From NCBI GenBank assembly GCA_018222405.1, contig JAAFAI010000007.1, forward strand, positions 62,001-126,000: a DNA stretch of 64,000 nt, given 5' to 3'. Position numbers and translations under genes: made by a program. The DNA is from Gammaproteobacteria bacterium. Lineage in GTDB: Bacteria; Pseudomonadota; Gammaproteobacteria; Enterobacterales; Alteromonadaceae. Positions 47,287 to 56,104 of the stretch are shown here, piece after piece. The notes under the pieces are model-generated. The model saw nothing but the letters and a program-made list of their open reading frames with translations, had not been told where the DNA came from and made no database searches. Positions within the stretch are counted from its first letter, which is position 1; every line of letters starts with the position of its first letter.

Positions 47287-47892
47287 ATGCCGCTGCCATT
47301 AGTGCCGTTTATAGAAGGTCCAAACTGCGTATTGCGAAGTTTTACCCGGCAAGCTTGTCTGCTCGTATGTCTATGTCTGGCGGCCGCTTTACCTGTTCGG
47401 GCAGAAGATAAAACATTGCAACTAACCACGGCAGAAAAGTTCATTGAGGCATTTTACTCCTTCAATGCGAACAGGCTGGCACCTTATCTGGTGCATGCCG
47501 GTGATTCAGCCCAATCTATCACACGCTATCAGGCGTGGGCACAGGGCGGAAATTACAAGATAGTGACACGTTTTCCATGCAAAGAAGATTCAAACAGCCA
47601 AACCATAATATGCCGGATAACGGTGCAGGATGATCTGGTGCAGGCTCTGCAAACAGGCTTTGATGTGACTGACTCGTTCCATCTTACGTTTACCAATAAT
47701 CATATCACCTCAATAGAAACCAGCTCCAACGACCAACCGGTTTACTATGAAGCAAAGCGTTGGGTGGCTGAACAGTATCCCGGACTAATGCAAGGTGTCT
47801 GTGCTGAGAAGGCCCCATCACCAGCCGAATGCGCCAGAGCAATGGCGCTTGGCTATAGGGCATTTTTTAAACATCATCAGTCTGCTAAGTAG
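47287..47892 (+). CDS. Exported protein of unknown function
   Basis: The 201-residue protein has an N-terminal segment followed by a signal peptide ('ACLLVCLCLAAALPVRAED', cleavage near residue 39). The mature part 'EKFIEAFYSFNANRLAPYL' and the following alpha+beta pattern recall NTF2/SnoaL-like folds, but I am not certain. Cys pairs in the mature part suggest disulfides. It directly follows the hydroxylase gene. The start at 47287 is one base after that stop; an internal start nearer the signal peptide cannot be excluded. Confidence 0.6.
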   Translation: MPLPLVPFIEGPNCVLRSFTRQACLLVCLCLAAALPVRAEDKTLQLTTAEKFIEAFYSFNANRLAPYLVHAGDSAQSITRYQAWAQGGNYKIVTRFPCKEDSNSQTIICRITVQDDLVQALQTGFDVTDSFHLTFTNNHITSIETSSNDQPVYYEAKRWVAEQYPGLMQGVCAEKAPSPAECARAMALGYRAFFKHHQSAK

Positions 47893-47903
47893 TAACGGTT
47901 TTC

Positions 47904-48023
47904 GTGTCGAGGAAAACCATTAGTACAGTAGAAACCGGCCGGTTTACGCCGTCTGTAGTGACAGCTTTAAAAATAGCTGCCCATTTCAACGTGCCCGTTG
48001 AGGAGGTGTTTGCTTTAAAATAG
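47904..48023 (+). pseudogene. 5'-truncated remnant of a small XRE-type HTH regulator
   Basis: In frame from 47904 the sequence reads 39 codons including 'VSRKTISTVETGRFTPSV' and 'ALKIAAHFNVPVEEVF', ending at TAG 48021-48023. This is the recognition helix and C-terminal half of the common 65-70 residue XRE family. The first 30 or so residues, with the start and first helices, are gone: an in-frame TAA precedes it, and it begins immediately after the unknown exported gene. No ribosome-binding site is seen. Confidence 0.7.
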
Positions 48024-48043
48024 TCTTTTTAGATTCTAAAGGC

Positions 48044-49351
48044 TTAAACGGAAAGTGACGGGAAGGTAACACGCACAGTCAGCCCTCGCTCCTCGCGGTT
48101 TTGCAAGGCAATCTGGCCATGGTGCGCTTCTGCAATCTCCCTGCATAGTGCCAGTCCGAGCCCGCTTCCCGAGCTTTTTGTGGAATAAAAAGGGATGAGC
48201 GCCTGCGACAGCACTGTATCAGACATTCCCTGGCCAAGGTCGCTGACTTCAATAACGGTACGCTGTTTATTGAGGTTAATACTCAGCGTTATATCTTCGC
48301 TATGGGAGTCTGATTCATGGGCGTTTTTCAGAAGGTTGATTAGCAGTTGCTCCAGCTGAATGATATCGGCATAGAGCTCACCTTCCCCTTTTTCCTGATA
48401 ATGAAACGGCCATTGCTGTTGCAACTTAGAGATAAACGCGACCCGGTTTATCCTTTCTGGTTTAGGCTCGGGCAGTTTGGCAAATTTACCGTAACCCTGC
48501 ACAAAATCACTTAAATGCTCCACCCTTTCGGCGATGGTTGAAAAGACCCGGGTAAGACGGGGCTCATTAAGGTTCTCACTCAGCAAGCGCCCACTGTGCA
48601 GCATGGAAGACACCGGTCCGATGGAATTATTCAGTTCGTGGCTGATAATACGAATCACCTTTTTCCAGACAGCCACTTCCTGACGACTCAATTCACGGGT
48701 CATTTGTTTAAGAATAAACAGTCTGTGATGCTGATTGTTCAACACAAACCGGCCTATGGACAAATGCCAGGTTTCGTTCTCGCCGGTCGGGCAGGGTAGG
48801 GTAAATAACCCTTCCTTAGCTTCTCTCAAAACGATGGCGGCTGGCGCTGATATGTTGTCCAGCAAGGCTGATAACTGGAAGCCTTCAAGCCGGTCACTGG
48901 CATGAAAAAAGTCTCTGGCCGCATAGTTACTGAACACGACTTGCTGGTGATCGTTGAGTAACAGAAGTATTTCAGGGGAACTTTGTAACACCTTATCGAG
49001 CATCAGCTCGCGCTGATGCAACCAGCGCTTTTCCTGACGTAGTTTTTCTGCCGACTCGTTATACAACAAACATAAATCGCCCAGCGGATCCTTGTCGCGA
49101 TAAACAAGCTGATTTGAGAATTCACCGTCTTTAAAGTTAAGCAGGCCTACTTTTAGCGATTCCAGTGAGGTGGAAAGTCTGGTGAGCCCCTTTTTCAATA
49201 TCAGCAGGCAAACAATGAGTGTGGCGGTCAATAACGCGATCTTATGGCTGGCGTCCCAGTCAAGTAGCCACATCAAGGGTGTAAAGGCGATGACAACTGT
49301 CAATACGGTGACCACATAAACCATAAAAAAGGGTGGTAATGGACTTCTCAA
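48044..49351 (-). CDS. Membrane sensor histidine kinase (NtrY-like)
   Basis: The 435-residue protein has two N-terminal transmembrane helices (about 8-30 and 38-53), a HAMP-like segment, a PAS-like domain (about 115-215), the H-box 'RIISHELNNSIGPVSS' (His238) and an HATPase domain ('INLLKNAHES', 'DLGQGM', 'SSGSGLGLAL'). It would phosphorylate the adjacent sigma-54 regulator. The apparent start is TTG overlapping the regulator stop (TTGA); an ATG at residue 10 is an alternative. It is the last gene of the ABC-exporter operon. Confidence 0.9.
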   Translation of the reverse strand: MRSPLPPFFMVYVVTVLTVVIAFTPLMWLLDWDASHKIALLTATLIVCLLILKKGLTRLSTSLESLKVGLLNFKDGEFSNQLVYRDKDPLGDLCLLYNESAEKLRQEKRWLHQRELMLDKVLQSSPEILLLLNDHQQVVFSNYAARDFFHASDRLEGFQLSALLDNISAPAAIVLREAKEGLFTLPCPTGENETWHLSIGRFVLNNQHHRLFILKQMTRELSRQEVAVWKKVIRIISHELNNSIGPVSSMLHSGRLLSENLNEPRLTRVFSTIAERVEHLSDFVQGYGKFAKLPEPKPERINRVAFISKLQQQWPFHYQEKGEGELYADIIQLEQLLINLLKNAHESDSHSEDITLSINLNKQRTVIEVSDLGQGMSDTVLSQALIPFYSTKSSGSGLGLALCREIAEAHHGQIALQNREERGLTVRVTFPSLSV

Positions 49352-50685
49352 TATTCAATCCCGAATTTTTTGAGCCGGCGATACAGGGATTGCCTGCTCA
49401 TACCAAATTCTTTAGCAACCCGGGCAATCACGCCCTCGTGTTTTTCGATAGCAAATTCCAGTGCCTGGCGTGACGGCTCTGCACTGTTGGGAACAGCACT
49501 GGTTACCGTAGTTGAGCCGGTCAGGGCAAAATCAGCCAGACTAATCTCCCCATCCGGCTTAAGCACTGCCACACGCTTGCAGGCATTTTCGAGTTCGCGG
49601 ACATTACCCGGCCAGGGGTAGTCGGCCAGGGCCTTTTGCACATCAAGGCCAATTTCGCGGCCGGGCAGGAAATGCTGAATTAACGGCATTACGTCATCCG
49701 GGCGTTCACTCAGTGGCGGTAGCCTCAGCTCGATGGCATTGAGCCGGTAATATAAATCCTCACGGAATCGGCCTTGCCGGATATCCGTAGTGAGATCGGC
49801 GTTAGTCGCAGAGACTACCCGTACATTCACCCGCCGGGTTTGTACCGATCCCAGCCGTTCGAACTCACCAGTTTGCAGTACTCGCAGCAATTTCATCTGC
49901 CCGGCAGGCGATAGGTTACCTATTTCATCGAGAAATAAGGTGCCCCCGTCAGCGGCTTCGAAGCGGCCGATCCGCACTTTTTGCGCTCCCGTGTAAGCAC
50001 CTGGTTCGGCACCAAACAATTCGGCTTCCATTAAATCCGGTGGCAAGGCGCCGGCATTGATGCTGATAAAGGGTTTGTCTTTAAGCCCAGAGCAGGCCTG
50101 TATTAACTGGGCAATCTTCTCTTTGCCGCTGCCGTTAGGCCCGGTAATGAGTACGCTGATGTCGGATTTAGCGACCTGAATCGCCATATCGGTGAGGCGC
50201 TGCATTGCCGCGCTCTGATATACCAGTCCAACCCGGGCGGCAGCTTCCCTTGCATCCAGAAAAGCACTTTGTTGTTTTGCCAGCTGGGCGCTCTGGGAGC
50301 GGGTTTTGCCCAGTTCAATCAGGTTAGCCACGGTATTCACCAGCTTCTGATCGTCCCAGGGCTTGGCAATATAATCTGCCGCGCCGGCTTTTACCAGTTC
50401 CACCGCCTGCTCAAGCTCGGTCCAGGCGGTGATCAGGATCACCGGTAAATGGGGGTTGAGTTCGCGCAAGTCATTAAATAACTGCTTGCCTTCTTCACCG
50501 GAGGTGGTGTCGGCGCTGAAATTCATATCCTGTATAACCAGCGAAATGGCCTGATAATTCACAATTTGCCGGGCTGCCAGGGGATTAGTCGCCGTCACCA
50601 CGGTGTAACCATGAATTTCCAGTAACAGCGACAGTGCGTCAAGCACTGCCGGGTTATCATCAACTAGTAGAATTTTATCCATCAT
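49348..50685 (-). CDS. Sigma-54-dependent response regulator (NtrC family)
   Basis: The 445-residue protein has a receiver domain with phospho-acceptor Asp53 and the conserved Lys in 'YIAKPW', an AAA+ domain with Walker A 'GPNGSGKE' (about 182-189), the sigma-54 contact loop GAYTGA (229-234, a normal variant of GAFTGA) and Walker B 'GGTLFLDEIG'. A C-terminal Fis-type HTH ('GVIARVAKEFGMSRQSLYRRLKKFG') completes it. It lies 57 bp after the second permease and is coupled to the kinase. The likely target is the palindrome cluster at 55478-55527. Confidence 0.95.
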   Translation of the reverse strand: MMDKILLVDDNPAVLDALSLLLEIHGYTVVTATNPLAARQIVNYQAISLVIQDMNFSADTTSGEEGKQLFNDLRELNPHLPVILITAWTELEQAVELVKAGAADYIAKPWDDQKLVNTVANLIELGKTRSQSAQLAKQQSAFLDAREAAARVGLVYQSAAMQRLTDMAIQVAKSDISVLITGPNGSGKEKIAQLIQACSGLKDKPFISINAGALPPDLMEAELFGAEPGAYTGAQKVRIGRFEAADGGTLFLDEIGNLSPAGQMKLLRVLQTGEFERLGSVQTRRVNVRVVSATNADLTTDIRQGRFREDLYYRLNAIELRLPPLSERPDDVMPLIQHFLPGREIGLDVQKALADYPWPGNVRELENACKRVAVLKPDGEISLADFALTGSTTVTSAVPNSAEPSRQALEFAIEKHEGVIARVAKEFGMSRQSLYRRLKKFGIEY

Positions 50686-50742
50686 TTTCAGCGCTTAATC
50701 AGCCTGTTATGGGTTATGTGCCAACACATTGAGACCTTACCG

Positions 50743-51948
50743 CTAAATACTGCGGGTCGCAACGCTCGGCGAGATTTGGGCTGCGCGCCGGGCCGGAAAT
50801 ATTACCGCTACGAGCGTCATCACCAGTACCATTATTGCCGTACCGGCCACATATTGAAGCTCCAGTGCTGGCAGCGAGAAGCGTTGTAATAACTGCTGTC
50901 CCATAAACACTGCTGCGGTGCAGCCAATCATCAGTCCGCCGCTACATATCAGGGTATTTTCGACCAGGAAGTAGCGAATGATATCTGATTTGCGGGCACC
51001 CAGCGCACGGCGCGTACCAATCTGACGGGTGCGCTTGCTGATATTAAACAGGGTGAGACCAAATATGCCCAGTGCGGTAATCGCCACCAGTACGACTATC
51101 AGCACCATCAGCATCCGCAGCATCAGCGTATCCGATGCGTTGTACTGGCGCTTATTTTCGTCCAGCGTGATCACATTGGTGAAAACCCGTTTGTCGTAGG
51201 CCGCTAATAACTTATCTTCCACCGCCTGCATTACGGCAGCACGCTGACCCGGCTCGGTCCGTATAATGATATGCTGATAGGTTTCGGCTTTTATGTAGGG
51301 GAAAATCACCACGTTATCCGGCCGGTCGTCTTTCAGCCACGGGCCTTTCATTTTATCGACAATACCAATGATTTTGAAAGGCTTGTCACCCATGTACATG
51401 AGTTTACCCAGGCCGTCGCCATCAGGGTAAGCTTCCTCTACAAAGGTCGAGGAGGCAATGGCCACGTTGGGCACTTTGCCAGGGTCCTGAGTCACGATGA
51501 CTTCGTCAGGGGCAAAGTTGCGCCCTTCTCTAAGCTCAACGCCCAGGGTATTGAGCATGTGAGCGTCACCAAACAGGTAGCCCGCACGAACATTGCGGCC
51601 GGGCTCTGGCGCTGGCTTCAGCCCCATGCCCGAGGCGCTGCCGGAGCCGCTGAGCGGTACTGCATTACTGAGCGCAGCATCCACCACGCCAGGCAGGTTA
51701 CGTAGTAAGGCCTCGTCTTCCTCGAACTGCTGAGACAAATCCCGATCCTTGCCGTAGGTCATTACGGTTATAGAGAAGATATCCTGCTCGGGATAACCGG
51801 TTTCCTGCTGCAGGTACGTCATCCGATCCTGAATGATAAAGGCTGCATTACTAACAATTGCCGTGGTAATGGCGATTTGAATCAGTAGCAGGATTGCACC
51901 CACCTTAGAGCGGCGCAGTGCGTTGATAATGGGTTTAATTTCTAACAT
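50743..51948 (-). CDS. ABC transporter permease, MacB/FtsX type (second subunit)
   Basis: Starting at the ATG at 51948, behind AGGAG, gives 401 residues; the longer frame from 52026 would run inside the first permease. It has one N-terminal transmembrane helix (about 15-38), a large periplasmic MacB-like core domain and three C-terminal helices of the FtsX domain, with 'GTRRALGARKSDIIRYFL' between. It pairs with the preceding permease, 10 bp away, as a heterodimer. Confidence 0.9.
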   Translation of the reverse strand: MLEIKPIINALRRSKVGAILLLIQIAITTAIVSNAAFIIQDRMTYLQQETGYPEQDIFSITVMTYGKDRDLSQQFEEDEALLRNLPGVVDAALSNAVPLSGSGSASGMGLKPAPEPGRNVRAGYLFGDAHMLNTLGVELREGRNFAPDEVIVTQDPGKVPNVAIASSTFVEEAYPDGDGLGKLMYMGDKPFKIIGIVDKMKGPWLKDDRPDNVVIFPYIKAETYQHIIIRTEPGQRAAVMQAVEDKLLAAYDKRVFTNVITLDENKRQYNASDTLMLRMLMVLIVVLVAITALGIFGLTLFNISKRTRQIGTRRALGARKSDIIRYFLVENTLICSGGLMIGCTAAVFMGQQLLQRFSLPALELQYVAGTAIMVLVMTLVAVIFPARRAAQISPSVATRSI

Positions 51949-51958
51949 CGTGCGGCTC

Positions 51959-53272
51959 CTATTGGGTTTTAAGGTAAGTGGCAGGGGTGGTTCGGCAAAC
52001 CAGCCAGGCCGGATAAAGACCTGCAATCACACAGGCAGAGATGGCTATCACCGGTGCCGACAGCAGCATGGTAAGGTCCATGGTAGCCAGCGGTGAGTAG
52101 TACTCCTGAGTGAGGCGCACGCCCCATAAACCCAATTGCGCGATACCGATCCCCATCAGGCCGCCTATGAGGCCCAACATGGACACTTCGATGATATGCT
52201 GCAAAAAGACCTGACGCTTGCTGGCGCCTAATGCCCGGCGAACGCCCACTTCTGGCGCCCGGCGCATAAACTTGGCCAGTAACAGGCCCAGAATATTAGC
52301 CAGACATACAGCCAGAAACATAAAGCTCAATGCCACCAGTACTTCATTATCTTCAGACACCACATTGCGGTAATCGAGCCAGGCATTCACGTCGCGCAGC
52401 CCGTATTCGAGCTGTTCGCGATTAAAGCGGCCAAACTTTTGTTGTTCCGCCATATAGCTCATCAGATAATCGCCGTACTGACTGACCGCGGCCTCATCAT
52501 CAAGCTGCACCCAGAACTGCAGCCAGAAGATTTCAGACTGGCGTTTATCCTTCATAGAACGGATATTCTGGAACTTCCAGCCGTTGCTGTTACCCCAGGT
52601 ATTAATGTCCATGGCCGCAATCAGGCTAAAGGGAATATAGAGATCTTCCTGACTGTTAAAGGCGCCGTTATTCACATCATAAAACTTCATATGCGTTTGC
52701 CAGGGGGCAATAACACCGACGATCCGAAAGCTGGTATCGTCGAGATAGATTTGCCTGCCCACGGAATTCTCGCCGCCAAACAGCTTTTGGTTGAGTTGTT
52801 CACTGATAACGGCTACCGGGCTGGCCGCATCGGCCTGCTCCTGAGTCCAGGCGGAGCCGTAAATGAACGACAAATCAAACAGCGTGAAGAAGTCACTGTG
52901 AGTCACACGTGTATTCTGAATAAACGGGCGAATTTCAGAATTGTCCATGTGCAGTGTGAAGCCGGTTCTCAACATCGCCGCCTTGTGCTCCGGGTATGGC
53001 GCGTCGGCCAGGTTTTTGGCATCCTGATAGGTTAACTGATACGGCAGATTATCCTCAGACCAGGTTTCCTCGCCGTCATCCATGGTTTGTAACTGAGGGT
53101 GAAATAAGCGGCTACTCTTGTGTTCTATAGGATCCATTGACATCATGTGATAAACCGACAAACTGGTCATGGTAATGCCAATGCCAAGCGCAATAGCCAG
53201 CACCATTAAAAAGCTTACCAGCGGGGTGCGGCGCAGGCTGCGCCAACCTAAATCTATATAGTGCAGGAACAT
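51959..53272 (-). CDS. ABC transporter permease, MacB/FtsX type (first subunit)
   Basis: The 437-residue protein has an N-terminal transmembrane helix (about 16-38), a MacB-type periplasmic domain (about 45-295) and the C-terminal FtsX domain with three helices and 'EVGVRRALGASKRQVFLQHI'. It is 1 bp from the ATPase gene. Such permeases export peptides, lipids or envelope components rather than importing nutrients. Confidence 0.9.
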   Translation of the reverse strand: MFLHYIDLGWRSLRRTPLVSFLMVLAIALGIGITMTSLSVYHMMSMDPIEHKSSRLFHPQLQTMDDGEETWSEDNLPYQLTYQDAKNLADAPYPEHKAAMLRTGFTLHMDNSEIRPFIQNTRVTHSDFFTLFDLSFIYGSAWTQEQADAASPVAVISEQLNQKLFGGENSVGRQIYLDDTSFRIVGVIAPWQTHMKFYDVNNGAFNSQEDLYIPFSLIAAMDINTWGNSNGWKFQNIRSMKDKRQSEIFWLQFWVQLDDEAAVSQYGDYLMSYMAEQQKFGRFNREQLEYGLRDVNAWLDYRNVVSEDNEVLVALSFMFLAVCLANILGLLLAKFMRRAPEVGVRRALGASKRQVFLQHIIEVSMLGLIGGLMGIGIAQLGLWGVRLTQEYYSPLATMDLTMLLSAPVIAISACVIAGLYPAWLVCRTTPATYLKTQ

Positions 53273-53273
53273 A

Positions 53274-53990
53274 TCAGCCTCCTACCACCTGGCGATCGGT
53301 CTGGCCGGCAACGCCCTGATAAAGGGTTAAGTCGGCCACCTGACCATCAACAATCTGAATGTTGCGTGGCGCCCGGCGGGCCAGTTCAGGGTCGTGGGTC
53401 ACCATCACAATGGTAGCCCCATCGCGGTTAATTTGTTCCAGAAGTTCCATGACCTGGCGGGCCATCAGGCTGTCGAGGTTACCGGTTGGTTCATCGGCCA
53501 GTAAGAAACGCGGTTCACCGGCCAGAGCCCGGGCTATTGCCACACGCTGCTGCTGTCCGCCTGAGAGCTGCTGAGGCAGGTGTTTTGCACGGCTGCCAAG
53601 CCCAACCTGCTCAAGGCAGGACTCAATCCGCTTTTTACGCTCTGCCGCCTTAATACCTCGGTAGCGCAATGGTACTTCTACATTCTCGTATAAGTTCAGG
53701 TCGGGGATTAGGTTAAAGCCCTGAAAGATAAAGCCGATTTTCTGGTTGCGTAGATCGGCGCGCTGGTTGTCGGATAACTTACCCACATTAACGTCGTCCA
53801 GCATATACTCGCCACTGGTATAAGGCTCGAGCATGCCGGCAATGTTTAAAAATGTGGTTTTACCCGAGCCGGAAGGGCCAGTCACTGCAATGAATTCGCC
53901 TTCTTTAACCTCCAGGTCAAAATCTCTTAAGGCGTGGGTCTGCACCATCTCGGTTTGATAAACTTTGCTTACATTCTTCATTATTAACAT
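53274..53990 (-). CDS. ABC transporter ATP-binding protein (LolD/MacB group)
   Basis: The 238-residue ATPase has Walker A 'GPSGSGKTT' (38-46), the signature 'LSGGQQQRVAIARAL', Walker B 'FLLADEPTGNLD' and the switch His in 'VTHDPE'. It drives the two FtsX-type permeases downstream. The 42 bp to the adaptor gene and the shared strand support one operon. Confidence 0.95.
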   Translation of the reverse strand: MLIMKNVSKVYQTEMVQTHALRDFDLEVKEGEFIAVTGPSGSGKTTFLNIAGMLEPYTSGEYMLDDVNVGKLSDNQRADLRNQKIGFIFQGFNLIPDLNLYENVEVPLRYRGIKAAERKKRIESCLEQVGLGSRAKHLPQQLSGGQQQRVAIARALAGEPRFLLADEPTGNLDSLMARQVMELLEQINRDGATIVMVTHDPELARRAPRNIQIVDGQVADLTLYQGVAGQTDRQVVGG

Positions 53991-54032
53991 GGGGTATTCC
54001 TTTCAGTTAAGTACGCTGGTTGGCCGCAAGGC

Positions 54033-55292
54033 TTAACGTAATAAAATGGATTCGGCTTGTTCAAAGCCCTGATAGCTGGACACAATGATCTGATCGCCGG
54101 GCATAGCGCCGGTCAGGATCTCTACTTCACGCATGCTGGTTGCGCCCGTTTCAATGTCTATTCTGCTCGCGACGTCGCCGTTAAGTTTGTAGGCTATATA
54201 GCCCCCGGATTGTAAAAAGCTGCCGCGACGTACCTTGAGCACATCGTTACGGTTTTCCAAAAGTACCCGGGCCGTGACCTGCTGGTTCTGACGAATTTGG
54301 TTAAGGCTGCTTTGATCAAAGCGCACCCGGGTGGTCACTTCCCGTTCGGCGACTTCCGGTGAAATGGCAGACAGTTTGCCCATCACAATCTGACGACCAA
54401 TTTTCAGCTCAACATCCATTCCCAGCCCCAGCTCATTAGCAAAGCTTTCGGCGACATTTATTTCTGCTTCATAAGCGGTGAGGTCCACCAGTGTCATCAG
54501 CGGTTGATTGGCGGTTACCAGAGAGCGTCCGGTTACAAACAGATTGCCTACCACGCCTTCGACGCTGGCTTCTATGGTCAGGTTACCGACTTTGCGGTGC
54601 AGCTCATCAACAACCAGCTGCTGTCTGGCCAGGGTGTTCTCGGCAGCCTGTACTTCAAAGGCCAGTGTATCTTTGGCCAGCGCGACTTCCTGTTCAGCGT
54701 GGGTAACGGTTAGTCTGGCTCGGGCCAGTTCATCTTCTGCCTTTTCATAGTCAATCTGACTGATGATATTGGTTTTTATCGACTTGTTAGCGCGACGGCT
54801 TTCGCGTTCCGCGGCTTTGAGTTCTACTTTGGCTAAGTCCAGTTGCTTATTCAGCTGCAGGGTCTGGCGTCGGGCATCCAGCGATTTGCGCGCCAGTTCA
54901 CCTTCCAGTCTTGCCAGTTCAGAGCGTTCCTGCTGTAACTGGTTTTGCAGTTGCGGGCTGTCTACCCGGGCTATTTGCTGCCCCTTGCTTACCGTATCAC
55001 CTGCCCTGACCAGCAGTGTAACCAGACCTTCTTCGGGGCTGTACACCTGAGGCGCATTGGCGGCTACAATCCGGCCGGTAGCAGCAATATCACGAACTAA
55101 ATCACCGCGTTCTACCGTAGCTATTTGCACGCTGGCCCGATCCACGGATTTCGCTGCCGACTCTGTGTTAAGAATGGCGTGAGCAGACAGAGCAACAGCA
55201 ACCAATGCTACTGCAATAAGCAATAATCGTTTAATGCTGTTACGTCGTTGGGGTACAACAACAGAATCCTGAGCGCTGGTATCCTTGATCAT
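54033..55292 (-). CDS. Periplasmic adaptor (HlyD/MacA-type membrane fusion protein)
   Basis: From the ATG at 55292 the product has 419 residues. One N-terminal transmembrane helix (about 20-42) anchors it. Then come a lipoyl half ('IVAANAPQVYSPEEGLVTLLVRAGDTVSKGQQIARVDSPQL'), a long coiled-coil hairpin (about 105-215) and beta-barrel domains. It would bridge the ABC permeases to an outer-membrane channel. The ATG overlaps the stop of the short upstream ORF (ATGA), so translation is probably coupled. A longer frame from 55415 runs through that short gene and is rejected. Confidence 0.9.
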   Translation of the reverse strand: MIKDTSAQDSVVVPQRRNSIKRLLLIAVALVAVALSAHAILNTESAAKSVDRASVQIATVERGDLVRDIAATGRIVAANAPQVYSPEEGLVTLLVRAGDTVSKGQQIARVDSPQLQNQLQQERSELARLEGELARKSLDARRQTLQLNKQLDLAKVELKAAERESRRANKSIKTNIISQIDYEKAEDELARARLTVTHAEQEVALAKDTLAFEVQAAENTLARQQLVVDELHRKVGNLTIEASVEGVVGNLFVTGRSLVTANQPLMTLVDLTAYEAEINVAESFANELGLGMDVELKIGRQIVMGKLSAISPEVAEREVTTRVRFDQSSLNQIRQNQQVTARVLLENRNDVLKVRRGSFLQSGGYIAYKLNGDVASRIDIETGATSMREVEILTGAMPGDQIIVSSYQGFEQAESILLR

Positions 55293-55387
55293 TTCAGGCC
55301 ACCAAATTTCAGCGACTCCAACAGGGTAATGCATGCTGCTGTAATCAGTATCATTGCGGGTACGGCAAGAAAATGAATTAGTAACAT
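55289..55387 (-). CDS. 32-residue hydrophobic peptide heading the ABC-exporter operon
   Basis: A short ORF from ATG 55387 with a strong ribosome-binding site (GAGGAGG) and a stop that overlaps the adaptor ATG. The peptide 'MLLIHFLAVPAMILITAA' plus 14 more residues is one predicted transmembrane helix with a short basic tail. It could be a real small membrane subunit or regulator, or only a translational leader for the adaptor. I recognise no known family. Confidence 0.62.
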   Translation of the reverse strand: MLLIHFLAVPAMILITAACITLLESLKFGGLK

Positions 55388-55421
55388 AGGGTGTTCCTCC
55401 TCGAACAGTTACCAAGACAGA

Positions 55422-55437
55422 TACCAGATGCGTGCCA
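55422..55437 (-). promoter_or_regulatory. Candidate sigma-54 promoter of the ABC-exporter operon
   Basis: On the minus strand TGGCACG (55437-55431), four bases, then TGGTA (55426-55422) follows the -24/-12 layout. The -24 element is perfect; the -12 element is off-consensus (GT for GC). The start of transcription would fall near 55412, about 25 bases before the short ORF. Confidence 0.52.
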
Positions 55438-55477
55438 TTTTTTAAGTATTTGTTTTGTATGGGTTTTATTGTTTGTT

Positions 55478-55527
55478 GGTGTCCGTTTGATAAGTGCCGG
55501 ACACTTTAAGTGTCCGGCGGCGGACAC
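55478..55527. promoter_or_regulatory. Cluster of GTGTCCG/CGGACAC half-sites (probable activator-binding enhancer)
   Basis: Four 7-base half-sites alternate in orientation: GTGTCCG 55479-55485, CGGACAC 55498-55504, GTGTCCG 55510-55516, CGGACAC 55521-55527. The bases 55496-55518 form a perfect 23 bp palindrome. The cluster is centred about 90 bp upstream of the predicted sigma-54 start, the usual place for NtrC-type enhancers. Confidence 0.7.
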
Positions 55528-56104
55528 CTCCGTACACTAAAAGTCAATGGAGGCTTTGTTCGTTTTGTGTACATAAATCCGCTACACTGGAGCAGTAGTT
55601 TGCCGGGTACGGGAATGTGCAGAGGCAGCCGGAGTTCAAAACAGCAGTGGTCAGCAGAGTTAATAACAAGCCGCTGCCAGAAAACGGGCTGAAAAAAGAC
55701 CGTAAAAATTAAACGAAATATTTATCCTAATTTGATGTGGTATATTAAATTGATTTTTTCGCTGCGGTAAATTTTAAAAGTGTTAATTATTAAGCGCTGC
55801 AGAGCTGTTTTTACAATTACCACTGTTAAAATCATGTAAATATGAAAATTTCGTTTTGTGTGGTTGAAATAGTTAAAAATAGGATGTACATCCTATTATA
55901 TTCACTATTTGGGATATGTATCTCACTTTTATGAAAAAAGTTGTTTGATCTTCCCGGTGCCTTCGATATAGTCCGCGTACACGACAACCAAGGTCAAGTT
56001 ACAAACGACTTTCAGTGATTGTCAGCCAAGCAGTTTGCTTTAACTAATTCATTGAATTACTTAAATGATTAGTTTGAATTAATGATCCAACAGGAGATAA
56101 CACC
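55528..56104. other. Intergenic region upstream of ilvIH
   Basis: This 577 bp stretch lies between the exporter operon's enhancer and ilvI. It becomes strongly AT-rich from about 55700 and contains a perfect 20 bp palindrome at 55878-55897. ORFs in it (for example at 55510-55692) lack start signals and coding character. The ilvI ribosome-binding site AGGAG lies at about 56092-56096. Confidence 0.5.
55878..55897. promoter_or_regulatory. 20-bp palindrome upstream of ilvIH, possible Lrp-type site
   Basis: AATAGGATGTACATCCTATT is a perfect palindrome about 210 bp before ilvI. Its TAG...CTA ends resemble Lrp sites, and ilvIH is an Lrp-controlled operon in enterics, but the centre differs from the consensus. 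Another regulator is possible. Confidence 0.4.

Noticed and set aside
52439..53035. 198-codon plus-strand ORF opposite the first permease
   Set aside because: An antisense shadow of a clearly coding permease; composition and lack of start signals argue against it.
54033..55415. Adaptor protein starting at 55415 (460 residues)
   Set aside because: The extra N-terminus has no ribosome-binding site and runs through the short ORF with a strong one; the ATG at 55292 gives the normal adaptor length.
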